Assembly (NCBI GenBank): GCA_910587545.1
Contig: CAJUMI010000016.1
Span: 17,804 to 29,239 of the forward strand
DNA length: 11,436 bases
Origin: an uncultured Muribaculaceae bacterium
Lineage (GTDB): Bacteria; Bacteroidota; Bacteroidia; Bacteroidales; Muribaculaceae
Direction: 5' to 3'
Each line of letters begins with the position of its first letter. Position 1 is the first letter of the stretch. Under the pieces are notes generated by a model that worked only from the letters and a program-made list of their open reading frames with translations, ran no database searches and had not been told where the DNA came from. This document shows positions 1-6,928 of the stretch, in pieces. Both the position numbers and the translations under genes were made by a program.

Positions 1-138
1 GTATTATGCAAAAACCGTGCCAACATATGTACATTAATTTTTAGTAGCTACTTAGTTTGTTATTTATGTTAAGTTATTTATGGTATTATGGTGTCGTTAC
101 TGCGTCTGTATTTTGAGGATGTCATTTAGAAATTTTCA

Positions 139-167
139 CAAAGTTACGTTATTGGTTGAGTATGCAA
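139..167 (-). promoter_or_regulatory. Possible leftward Bacteroidota promoter
   Basis: On the - strand, TAACTTTG (complement of 139-146) matches the Bacteroidota -7 consensus TAnnTTTG. A TTG at the complement of 165-167 lies 18 bases upstream, slightly closer than the usual 19-21. If real, it would transcribe leftwards into a gene outside the window. The match is short and the region AT-rich, so a chance match is possible. Confidence 0.3.
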
Positions 168-336
168 GTAATATTTTAGTTAAAAACAGTTAAATAAATT
201 GATGAGCCTGCATTATGCTGTGTCAAAATTCAAATTTTACCCGTTTGGTTTCCCCCGCAAAGCGCACCTCTAATCAATTGCCTATAGTGGCGGTTCTTTT
301 TTCGGTTAGATATAGATCCCACGATGCCTAATTAGA

Positions 337-355
337 TAAATTTAAACTAAATTTA
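337..355. repeat. Doubled palindrome TAAATTTA-AAC-TAAATTTA
   Basis: Two identical 8-base palindromes (337-344 and 348-355) are separated by AAC. Each is self-complementary and together they form a tandem pair about 65 bases upstream of the operon's -33 box. That arrangement would suit a dimeric regulator bound twice. In DNA this AT-rich, however, such a pattern can arise by chance. No regulator gene is visible nearby. Confidence 0.3.
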
Positions 356-419
356 CTTCAAAATCAGCTTATGCACTGTGAAAAAGTAAAAAATTACTAA
401 ATACAAATTGTCTTATCGC

Positions 420-450
420 TTGTTTAACTACATTATAAATTGTACTTTTG
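420..450 (+). promoter_or_regulatory. Promoter of the oxidoreductase operon
   Basis: TACTTTTG at 443-450 matches the Bacteroidota primary sigma -7 consensus TAnnTTTG. TTG at 420-422 lies 20 bases upstream, the correct distance for the -33 element. Transcription should start near 457, giving a leader of about 43 bases before the ATG at 500. It is the only well-formed promoter seen ahead of the six co-directional genes. Confidence 0.7.
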
Positions 451-499
451 TCGTTATCTAAAAACCATACAACCTTATTTTCATTATCATCTTGCAATC

Positions 500-1507
500 A
501 TGAAAAGAATTTTGTTCGGGCTTATCGCCGCTTCAGCCGTTTCGCTATCCGTCTCAGGGCAAAATATTATCAAAGTCGGTATAATCGGACTCGACACATC
601 CCACTCATCGGCTTTCACTGAACTTATGAACGCAGACAGCGACGACGCGCTTGCCCGCGATTTTCAGGTTGTGGCTGCTTATCCATATGGTTCGACGACG
701 ATCGAGAACAGCTTCAAGAAAATTCCACAGAACACCGAGACCGTGAAAAAATACGGTGTCAAGATCACCGAATCAATCTCCGAGATGCTCGACATGGTCG
801 ATGTTGTTTTGCTTGAGACCAACGACGGCCGCATTCACCTCGACCAGGCTGCCGAGGTGTTCAAGTCTGGAAAGATATGTTATATAGACAAGCCGATCGG
901 CGCCACGCTCGGTCAGGCAATAGCCATCTATGAACTCGCCGAAAAGTATGGAATACCGATCTTCTCGTCATCAGCTCTTCGCTACTCTCCTCAGAACGAC
1001 GACATCCGAGCCGGCAAGTTCGGACAGGTCCAGGGTGCTGACTGCTATTCGCCTCACTTCGTCGAACCCACTCACCCCGATTTCGGCTATTATGGCATTC
1101 ACGGCGTGGAGACTCTGTTCACTGTCATGGGCACAGGATGTAAGGAAGTTGTCCGCATGAACTCACCCGAACAGTCTGACGTCGTAGTCGGCCGGTGGGA
1201 CGACGGCCGTATCGGCACATTCCGCGGTGTGATGAACGGAACATATATCTACGGCGGCAACATCTTCACTCAGAAAGGTGCCGTGCCGGTCGGCGGTTAT
1301 GAAGGTTACAAAGTGCTTCTCGACAAGATCGCCGAATTTTTCAGAACGGGCATCGCTCCCGTGTCAAAAGAAGAGACTCTTGAGATTTTCGCCTTTATGA
1401 AAGCCTCCAACATGAGCCGTGACCGCGGCGGCAAACCAGTGACTCTCGAGGAAGCCTACAAGGAAGGCGCCAAGGAAGCCCGCAAACTTCTTAAAGACTA
1501 CAAATAA
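500..1507 (+). CDS. Exported Gfo/Idh/MocA-family oxidoreductase (Sec-type signal)
   Basis: This is a 335-residue predicted NAD(P)-dependent dehydrogenase of the Gfo/Idh/MocA family. These enzymes usually oxidise or reduce sugars, inositols or their derivatives. Residues 1-20 form a Sec-like signal peptide (MKR, then a hydrophobic core ending in SVSG), so the enzyme probably works in the periplasm. The Rossmann fold starts with VGIIGLDTSH (G27, G30), an incomplete GxGxxG. The family's EKP motif reads DKP at 130-132. A GIHGVE motif at 199-204 supplies the usual catalytic His (H201). I chose ATG 500: the frame is open back to a TTG at 440, but that TTG lies inside the promoter and would put extra residues before a clean signal peptide. 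It is the first gene of the operon and ends 9 bases before the next start, in the same frame. The substrate is unknown. Confidence 0.88.
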   Translation: MKRILFGLIAASAVSLSVSGQNIIKVGIIGLDTSHSSAFTELMNADSDDALARDFQVVAAYPYGSTTIENSFKKIPQNTETVKKYGVKITESISEMLDMVDVVLLETNDGRIHLDQAAEVFKSGKICYIDKPIGATLGQAIAIYELAEKYGIPIFSSSALRYSPQNDDIRAGKFGQVQGADCYSPHFVEPTHPDFGYYGIHGVETLFTVMGTGCKEVVRMNSPEQSDVVVGRWDDGRIGTFRGVMNGTYIYGGNIFTQKGAVPVGGYEGYKVLLDKIAEFFRTGIAPVSKEETLEIFAFMKASNMSRDRGGKPVTLEEAYKEGAKEARKLLKDYK

Positions 1508-1516
1508 GCACCGACA

Positions 1517-2818
1517 GTGTCAGATCACACATTATATTATATAGCGGCCGCGATGCTCACATCACTTGTAACGGCATCATGCTCGGACAAAAATCAGGCC
1601 GAGGCTCCGGAGTTCTCGATCGCTGTCGTCGCGCCCGCCCATTTTCACGCCTCGCTGATCCAGAAAAGCGAAATCGAGAGCGTTGATTCCTGTGTGCGTG
1701 TCTACGCCCCCGATACAGCAGGCATAGAGCAGTATCTCGAAGCCATCGGGGCTTACAACTCGAGAGAAGACAATCCGACCCACTGGCGTACTGAAATACA
1801 CACCGGCGCGGATTTCCTCGAACAGCTCAGGGAAGACAGCATCTCAAACATAGTCGTACTCGCCGGCAACAACCGCCACAAAACCCGTTACATTGCTGCC
1901 GCAATCGAGGCCGGTAAGAATGTCCTTGCCGACAAACCTTTGGCGATCAACGGCGAGGATTACGCACTTCTTGGGCGCGCTTTAGCTCTTGCCGAAGAAA
2001 AAGGCCTGATAATCCGCGAACTTATGACCGAGCGCTTTGACACGCTCAACATCGTGACCCGCCGTCTGCTCAACGACACTGTCCGCTTCGGCACGTTGGT
2101 CAAAGGCTCCCCCGCCGCTCCGGCCATCAGCATGGAGAGCAATCACCACTTCTTTAAAAACGTGTCCGGCAAGCCGCTCATCCGACCACAGTGGTACTAT
2201 GACGTCACCCAACAGGGAGAAGGTATCGCCGATGTCACAACCCACCTTATCGACCTCATAATGTGGCAGGCCTTTCCCGACTCGGAGACAGGCCCTGATG
2301 CAGTCACCGTCAACTCGGCCTCTCACTATCCGACGCTTATTTCGCCTGAGCAGTATGCCCGGTCGACGGGTTATGCCGGCGGCGGTTTCCCGGATTTCCT
2401 GAGCGGTGCGGTCCGTGACGGCATGCTCGAAGTCTTTGCCAACGGTTCGATAGATTTTGACATCAACGGAACTAATATGCGCATCGATGTCAGATGGGAC
2501 TACGAAGCCCCCGAAGGCTCGGGTGACACCTTTACGGCCTGCTATCGCGGCACCAAAGGCACGGTCGAGATCATTCAGGACGCCTCTACAGGATATGTCA
2601 AGACTCTGTATTACACTCCTGCAGGCAGCTCCGAACGCCTGCTCATCGATATTCCGGCCGAAGAACGACTCGGACACGAGGATCACTTCAACCGCCTGAC
2701 CGCCGACTTCTTGCGACAGTTTAGCCACGCGCAGATGGCTGATCGGGAGAACCTCAATACCCTGGCAAAATATTTTATCACCACAACGGCCGTCGAGATG
2801 GCAGGCAAAAGTAAATGA
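1517..2818 (+). CDS. Lipoprotein Gfo/Idh/MocA-like oxidoreductase, atypical nucleotide-binding motif
   Basis: This 433-residue protein is related to the Gfo/Idh/MocA family. From memory it resembles the Bacteroidetes group with the 'putative oxidoreductase C-terminal' domain (PF16490). The GTG start gives a hydrophobic N-terminus ending in a lipobox-like LVTASC with C22, so a lipoprotein is likely. The alternative ATG at 1553 would leave a signal too short and without positive charge. The expected Rossmann glycine motif is missing: residues 34-47 read SIAVVAPAHFHASL. The EKP motif is DKP (139-141), and a conserved-looking DVTTHLIDLIMW at 239-250 carries H243 and D246. The gene lies 9 bases after the previous stop and 7 before the next start, so the three are co-transcribed. 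It may bind NAD(P) unusually or have lost dehydrogenase activity. Confidence is good for the family and low for the reaction. Confidence 0.8.
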   Translation: MSDHTLYYIAAAMLTSLVTASCSDKNQAEAPEFSIAVVAPAHFHASLIQKSEIESVDSCVRVYAPDTAGIEQYLEAIGAYNSREDNPTHWRTEIHTGADFLEQLREDSISNIVVLAGNNRHKTRYIAAAIEAGKNVLADKPLAINGEDYALLGRALALAEEKGLIIRELMTERFDTLNIVTRRLLNDTVRFGTLVKGSPAAPAISMESNHHFFKNVSGKPLIRPQWYYDVTQQGEGIADVTTHLIDLIMWQAFPDSETGPDAVTVNSASHYPTLISPEQYARSTGYAGGGFPDFLSGAVRDGMLEVFANGSIDFDINGTNMRIDVRWDYEAPEGSGDTFTACYRGTKGTVEIIQDASTGYVKTLYYTPAGSSERLLIDIPAEERLGHEDHFNRLTADFLRQFSHAQMADRENLNTLAKYFITTTAVEMAGKSK

Positions 2819-2825
2819 TCGTTTG

Positions 2826-3641
2826 ATGCACAGCAGTGTCATAGAATATTACGACGAGCAGACAATGTTCCACGGATCGATGAACTTGATCATGGGCACC
2901 AGCTTTGACATGATACTAATAGGCAAGCCGCGCGAAGAAGCGGAAGATCTGTGGCAGCGCTCTATTGACGAGCTATCGCATATCGAATGTCTCGTCAACC
3001 GTTTCAATCCCTCAAGCGAGGTCGCTGACCTCAATAGATCCGAGCCGCTTTCCTATCGGTACGTTTCATCTGAACTGAAGGATATGATCGTTCTTGCCGA
3101 CGCCTATCGCGGTCTCACCGAAGGACTCTTCGACATCACTCTCGGCCGGTCTCCCTTTCCGGGTTTCGCTGCCGACGGTGCGCTATGCATCTCAAACGGC
3201 GGTTGCCATCTTGACTTCGGAGGCTTCGCCAAAGGCTATGCCATGCGCCGCGTCAACAAAATCCTCGACGAAAATTCCGTAAAGTCAGCCTTTGTCGATT
3301 TCGGCAACAGTTCCATACTCGCCGTCGGCTCGCATCCTTGCGGTGATTTCTGGTGGGTCAGCGTACCTGATCCTTTTACCGGCAGGGAGATCTATCAGTT
3401 CCGTATGCGTGACTGTTCGCTGTCGATTTCAGGCAATACGCCGGTCTACAACACTCACATCGTCAATCCTCAGTCGGGCAGGTGGGAGTCACGTAAGCGA
3501 GTTTCGGCTGTGATGACCGCCGATCCGCTCGACGCCGAAATACTCAGCACCACATGGATGATCGCGTCCTCGCGGCAGCGCTGCGAAATAGCCTCGCGCT
3601 TCGACATAAAAGATGAATTTGTTTACACTGATCAAGAATAG
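2826..3641 (+). CDS. ApbE-family FAD:protein FMN transferase (short, no signal)
   Basis: ApbE enzymes move FMN from FAD onto a Thr or Ser of a target protein, using a divalent metal. The motifs appear in order over 271 residues: FNPSSEVADLN at 60-70, TEGLFDITLG at 98-107, DFGGFAKGYA at 130-139, FVDFGNSS with G160 and a later FWWVSVPDP (175-183), HIVNP at 211-215, and a C-terminal AEILSTT at 237-243. In the last motif the metal-binding Asp of the classic ADxxST form is Glu (E238), a change I believe also occurs in other family members. Length is below the usual 300-350 because there is no signal peptide or lipobox, so it should act in the cytoplasm. I chose ATG 2826, with TTG 2823 directly before it. 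No neighbour shows an obvious (S/T)GA(T/S) flavinylation motif, so its target is unknown. Confidence 0.85.
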   Translation: MHSSVIEYYDEQTMFHGSMNLIMGTSFDMILIGKPREEAEDLWQRSIDELSHIECLVNRFNPSSEVADLNRSEPLSYRYVSSELKDMIVLADAYRGLTEGLFDITLGRSPFPGFAADGALCISNGGCHLDFGGFAKGYAMRRVNKILDENSVKSAFVDFGNSSILAVGSHPCGDFWWVSVPDPFTGREIYQFRMRDCSLSISGNTPVYNTHIVNPQSGRWESRKRVSAVMTADPLDAEILSTTWMIASSRQRCEIASRFDIKDEFVYTDQE

Positions 3642-3658
3642 TAAGAGCTTGTTAAAAA

Positions 3659-4978
3659 ATGACAGACCCCAAGATTAATAACTTAGATCGCCGCACTTTT
3701 CTCAAAGGACTCGGAACATTGGCCGGCAGCATGGCCATATTATCTTCCGCACCTTGGCTCGCTTCATGCACTGAAGAGAAACAGCATCTGACATCAGGCG
3801 AAAAAGCACGCCTTGCGCTTATCGGCACAGGTTCGCGCGGCCAATACCATATCCACAATCTCCTCGCAATTCCCAATGCTGAGATCGTGACTCTCTGTGA
3901 CATATTTCCCGACCATCTCGAGGCAGCACGTCAACTTGTGCCGTCGGCCCGCACCGAATCCGACTATCGCCGGGTGCTCAACGACAAAGAAGTAGACGGC
4001 GTGATCATCGCCACTCCGCTCGGCACCCATGCGCGGATAACTCTCGACGCGCTCGATGCCGGAAAACACGTCTTCTGCGAGAAAGCCATGGCGCTGACAC
4101 TCGACGAATGCCGTTCGGTCTATGCCGCCTACAACAACTGCGACAACGTTCTTTTCTACTGCATGCAACGTATGTACGATCCCAAATATATCAGCGGTGT
4201 ACAGATGATCAAGGACGGAATCATAGGTGATGTAGTCGGCATGCGCTGTCATTGGTTCCGCAATGCCGACTGGCGCCGTCCGGTGCCGTCACCCGAACAC
4301 GAAAAGCTCATCAACTGGCGTCTGTACCGTGAGACATCAGGAGGACTGATGACCGAACTCGCTAGCCATCAGCTCGAAGTCTGCAGCTGGGTTACAGGCA
4401 AAATGCCTTCCAAAATCATGGGCATGGGCGACATTGTCTACTGGAAGGACGGACGTGAAGTCTACGATGCGGTCAATGTTGTCTACAAATACGGCGACGG
4501 CCGCACCATATCTTACGAGTCTCTGATCTCCAATAAATACAACGGTATGGAGGACCAGATCCTCGGTCAGAAAGGCACGATGGATCTCGCCAAGGGTATC
4601 TATTATCTCGAGCATGACGACACTCAGTCGGGCATCAAGCAGTTGATCTCGTCGGTGCGCGACGGAATCTTCAGCGCCATTCCGGCCGCAGGTCCATCAT
4701 GGCGTCCGGAGACCCAGGGGGCATACGTGCCTCATGCCGTTCTGTCAGGCCAAATGCATGTCAACCACGGACAAAGTACGATCGGTGTTGACCATGACGG
4801 CTCCGAGGATATAATGGCAGCCTTCTGTCAAGCCTGTATAACAGGCGAAAGAGCCAAAAATGTAGTTGAGGAAGCTTACAGTTCGACAGTTCTTTGCCTG
4901 CTCGGCAATCTGGCAATGGACACACAGACGATCATCGACTTCCCTGACGAATATAAAATCCCCTACATGTCGTTCTGA
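3659..4978 (+). CDS. Tat-exported lipoprotein Gfo/Idh/MocA-family oxidoreductase
   Basis: This is a 439-residue predicted NAD(P)-dependent oxidoreductase. The N-terminus has a twin-arginine signal (DRRTFLKG, R11-R12) followed by a lipobox LASC with C37. It is therefore probably folded with its cofactor in the cytoplasm, exported by Tat and then lipid-anchored. The Rossmann motif LIGTGSRG is complete (G56, G58, G61). The family's EKP motif reads EKA at 141-143, keeping the Lys but losing the Pro. A likely catalytic His lies in TELASHQLEV (H237). ATG 3659 is preceded by AAGAG about 11 bases upstream, a weak Shine-Dalgarno sequence. It lies 17 bases after the flavin-transferase gene and 17 before the small membrane protein. 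Known Tat-exported relatives such as Zymomonas glucose-fructose oxidoreductase carry tightly bound NADP; whether this one does is inference. Confidence 0.88.
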   Translation: MTDPKINNLDRRTFLKGLGTLAGSMAILSSAPWLASCTEEKQHLTSGEKARLALIGTGSRGQYHIHNLLAIPNAEIVTLCDIFPDHLEAARQLVPSARTESDYRRVLNDKEVDGVIIATPLGTHARITLDALDAGKHVFCEKAMALTLDECRSVYAAYNNCDNVLFYCMQRMYDPKYISGVQMIKDGIIGDVVGMRCHWFRNADWRRPVPSPEHEKLINWRLYRETSGGLMTELASHQLEVCSWVTGKMPSKIMGMGDIVYWKDGREVYDAVNVVYKYGDGRTISYESLISNKYNGMEDQILGQKGTMDLAKGIYYLEHDDTQSGIKQLISSVRDGIFSAIPAAGPSWRPETQGAYVPHAVLSGQMHVNHGQSTIGVDHDGSEDIMAAFCQACITGERAKNVVEEAYSSTVLCLLGNLAMDTQTIIDFPDEYKIPYMSF

Positions 4979-4995
4979 GAATACCCCCAATCATC

Positions 4996-5250
4996 ATGAA
5001 AGATATCGTTATTAAAAGCAGACACGTGCGTTTGGAACTCCTGGTTTTCGGTATATGCTTTATTGTCGCATTTTTCGTCAACCTCGGAGCAGTCATCTAT
5101 TATCATCGCCCGTCGATCGAGATTCTCAGCCAGTTGGGTTTTGTGGTTGTTATCGCTCTGTCGTTTTACTTTTTGACGGCGGCCGTCCGCATGATCTGCG
5201 CGCTACTCGCTTTCGGCATAAAAAAATTAACTAAATCCAATATACAATGA
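4996..5250 (+). CDS. Small two-helix inner-membrane protein
   Basis: This 84-residue protein is of a kind I cannot name. It has a short basic N-terminus, a first hydrophobic helix at about residues 13-36, a short polar loop (YHRPSIEILSQ), a second helix at about 46-72, and a Lys-rich tail (KKLTKSN). The charges suggest both ends lie in the cytoplasm. Its TGA overlaps the ATG of the following Tat-signal oxidoreductase (ATGA at 5247-5250), so the two are probably translated in a coupled way and made in matched amounts. This suggests a partner, anchor or export helper for the oxidoreductase, but no motif proves it. The start has no Shine-Dalgarno sequence, as is normal here. Confidence 0.75.
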   Translation: MKDIVIKSRHVRLELLVFGICFIVAFFVNLGAVIYYHRPSIEILSQLGFVVVIALSFYFLTAAVRMICALLAFGIKKLTKSNIQ

Positions 5251-6599
5251 GTACAAGAAGAGATTTCATCAGACAGGCCGTAGCCTCGGCGGCTGGCCTG
5301 TCGCTCGGCGGTATGATCACTTCATTCGCCGCACCGGCGTCCGCAGCGGGTTCGGTTATCGGAGCTAATGATAAAATTCGCATAGGCGTCATCGGCGTCA
5401 ACTCTCGCGGACGCGCGCTTGCTTCGGGTTTCGCCCGTATGAACGGCAGCGAGGTCACACATCTTTGCGATGTCGACTCGCAGGCGCTCGAACGCGCCCG
5501 GGGCGATATCGCAAAGCTCACGGGCAAGACCCCGAAAGGTCATAAAGACCTTCGCCGCATGCTGGAAGAAAAAGATCTCGACGCTGTCGTGATCGCTCTC
5601 CCTGACCACTGGCATGCTCCGGCTGCCATTATGGCTCTTCAGGCTGGCAAGCACGTCTATCTCGAAAAACCCACCAGCCACAATCCTGCCGAGAACGAAA
5701 TGCTTATCAAGGCGGCGGCCAAATATGGCAAAGTCGTTCAGGTCGGCAATCAGCGCCGTTCATGGCCAAATGTCAGGGCTGCAATCGCTGATATCCACGG
5801 TGGCGCCATCGGCGACGTTCACTATGCTAAATCATGGTATGTCAACAACCGTCCCTCGATCGGCGTCGGCAACATAGTCGATGTTCCGGCCCATATCGAC
5901 TGGGACCTCTGGCAGGGGCCGGCTCCACGCGTGGCTGACTTCAAGGACAACTACCTCCATTACAACTGGCACTGGTTCTGGCACTGGGGTACAGGAGAAG
6001 CCCTCAACAACGGCACCCACTTCGTCGACATTCTCCGCTGGGGTCTTGATGTCGAATATCCGACACTCGTAAGTTCTGTGGGCGGTAGGTATAACCACAC
6101 CGATGACGATTGGGAGTGCCCTGACACTCAGATGATCACCTTCCAGTTCGGCGACAAGGCCACATGCTCGTGGGAAGGCCGCAGCTGCAACAGCACTCCC
6201 GTTGACGGATCCGGCGTTGGCACGGCATTCTACGGCGACAAAGGCACGATCTTCATCACGGGCGGCAACGAATACAGGCTCGTCGACATGAAGGGCACAA
6301 CAGTCAAAGAGGTCAAGAGCGCGCTCAAGTTTGACCAGGGCAATCTCCTTAACCCAAGTGACGGCCTCGACATGATCCATTTCCAGAACTGGTTTGACGC
6401 CATCCGCAAGGGCGAAAAGCTCAACTCGGGCATAGTCGACGCCTGCATAAGTACCCAGTTAGTCCAGCTTGGCAACATCTCCCAACGTGTTGGCCGCGCA
6501 CTCCGTGTCGATCCGTCCAACGGACGGATAATCGGCGACAAAGAAGCTCAGAAACTCTGGGGACGCCAATACGAAAAAGGCTGGGAACCCAAAGTCTGA
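5247..6599 (+). CDS. Tat-exported Gfo/Idh/MocA-family oxidoreductase
   Basis: This 450-residue protein is the most canonical of the four oxidoreductases. It begins with a twin-arginine signal (TRRDFIRQ, R4-R5), a hydrophobic stretch and a likely cleavage site at ASA (about 31-33), so it should reach the periplasm as a soluble protein. The nucleotide-binding motif IGVIGVNSRG has G47, G50 and G55. The EKP motif is intact at 140-142 (LEKPTSHN). The segment IDWDLWQGPAP (218-227) and the catalytic-site NGTHFVDILRW (H258, D261) are typical of exported Bacteroidetes and Planctomycetes dehydrogenases of this family. The gene overlaps the small membrane protein gene by 4 bases and is the last of the operon, with a terminator 27 bases after its stop. 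The substrate is probably a sugar or sugar derivative; its identity is unknown. Confidence 0.9.
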   Translation: MSTRRDFIRQAVASAAGLSLGGMITSFAAPASAAGSVIGANDKIRIGVIGVNSRGRALASGFARMNGSEVTHLCDVDSQALERARGDIAKLTGKTPKGHKDLRRMLEEKDLDAVVIALPDHWHAPAAIMALQAGKHVYLEKPTSHNPAENEMLIKAAAKYGKVVQVGNQRRSWPNVRAAIADIHGGAIGDVHYAKSWYVNNRPSIGVGNIVDVPAHIDWDLWQGPAPRVADFKDNYLHYNWHWFWHWGTGEALNNGTHFVDILRWGLDVEYPTLVSSVGGRYNHTDDDWECPDTQMITFQFGDKATCSWEGRSCNSTPVDGSGVGTAFYGDKGTIFITGGNEYRLVDMKGTTVKEVKSALKFDQGNLLNPSDGLDMIHFQNWFDAIRKGEKLNSGIVDACISTQLVQLGNISQRVGRALRVDPSNGRIIGDKEAQKLWGRQYEKGWEPKV

Positions 6600-6626
6600 A
6601 ACAGACTTATAGCAACCGGAAACAAC

Positions 6627-6671
6627 AAGGCTGATTCCACTTTACGCGGAACCGGCCTTTTATTATTTTCA
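6627..6671 (+). terminator. Rho-independent terminator of the oxidoreductase operon
   Basis: AAGGCTGATTCC (6627-6638) pairs with GGAACCGGCCTT (6648-6659) around a 9-base loop, giving a 12-position stem with one G-T wobble and one A-C mismatch. A T-rich tail (TTTTTATTATTTT, 6658-6670) follows at once. It lies 27 bases after the last stop codon and closes the operon. Confidence 0.85.
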
Positions 6672-6681
6672 TATGGTGTAA

Positions 6682-6894
6682 TTATTTTTCGTAACCGATA
6701 GGGTTGTTGATAGCCGGTATCTGCGTGTCTGTCAGCTCCAGCAGCCTGCGAATACCGTCGACATCCATAGTTATGCGCGGACGGGTTGCCAACCCCAGGG
6801 ATACCACGGCAAGGTTCAGATTCTGATTGGCAATGCCGGCATCAGGCATCGCAGTCCCGATAGCCCGCGACCTATATATATCATTCTCATAACG
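6682..6894 (-). pseudogene. C-terminal remnant of a nitroreductase/SagB-like protein
   Basis: The - strand frame from 6894 down to the TAA at 6682-6684 encodes 71 residues with no start codon at a credible site. An in-frame stop (complement of 6895-6897) precedes it. The peptide includes DAGIANQNLNLA, SLGLATRPRITMD and the ending INNPIGYEK. This pattern is known from the C-terminus of nitroreductase-fold flavoproteins (SagB/ThcOx-like members in Bacteroidales): the helix packing on FMN and the GLA(T)RP segment. Intact proteins are about 170-250 residues, so roughly the first two thirds are gone. It has no internal stops, so the loss may be recent. It faces the terminated operon tail to tail. 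Family assignment is from memory of the motif. Confidence 0.6.
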
Positions 6895-6928
6895 TTAAAA
6901 TATAAGGGGGCATCGCTAAAAAGTTCTT

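Larger units (their letters stand above)
1..499. other. AT-rich non-coding leader region
   Basis: I see no convincing coding region on either strand in this stretch. It is clearly more AT-rich than the genes to its right, as usual for Bacteroidales intergenic DNA. It holds the promoter of the oxidoreductase operon (420-450), a possible promoter reading left out of the window (139-167, - strand), and a doubled palindrome at 337-355. A GC-richer island at about 240-300 has a short run of C but no stem long enough to call a terminator or riboswitch. A gene on the - strand may start beyond the left edge, but the few codons visible are not enough to name one. Confidence 0.6.

Noticed and set aside
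240..320. Riboswitch or terminator in the GC-richer island
   Set aside because: The T-run after GGCGGTTC has no matching upstream arm, and no conserved riboswitch core is visible.
440..499. TTG start extending the first oxidoreductase by 20 residues
   Set aside because: It overlaps the -7 promoter box, so it would lie upstream of the expected transcript start, and it would bury a clean signal peptide.
1982..2842. Long open frame (286 codons) on the - strand
   Set aside because: It is fully antisense to the lipoprotein oxidoreductase, whose motifs are clear. The reverse protein shows no family character; it is a codon-bias shadow in GC-rich DNA.
3794..4252. Open frame of 152 codons on the - strand
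   Set aside because: Antisense to the nucleotide-binding domain of the Tat lipoprotein oxidoreductase; composition typical of a shadow frame.
5832..6380. Open frame of 182 codons on the - strand
   Set aside because: Antisense to the canonical Tat oxidoreductase with intact motifs; no start signal and no recognisable domain.
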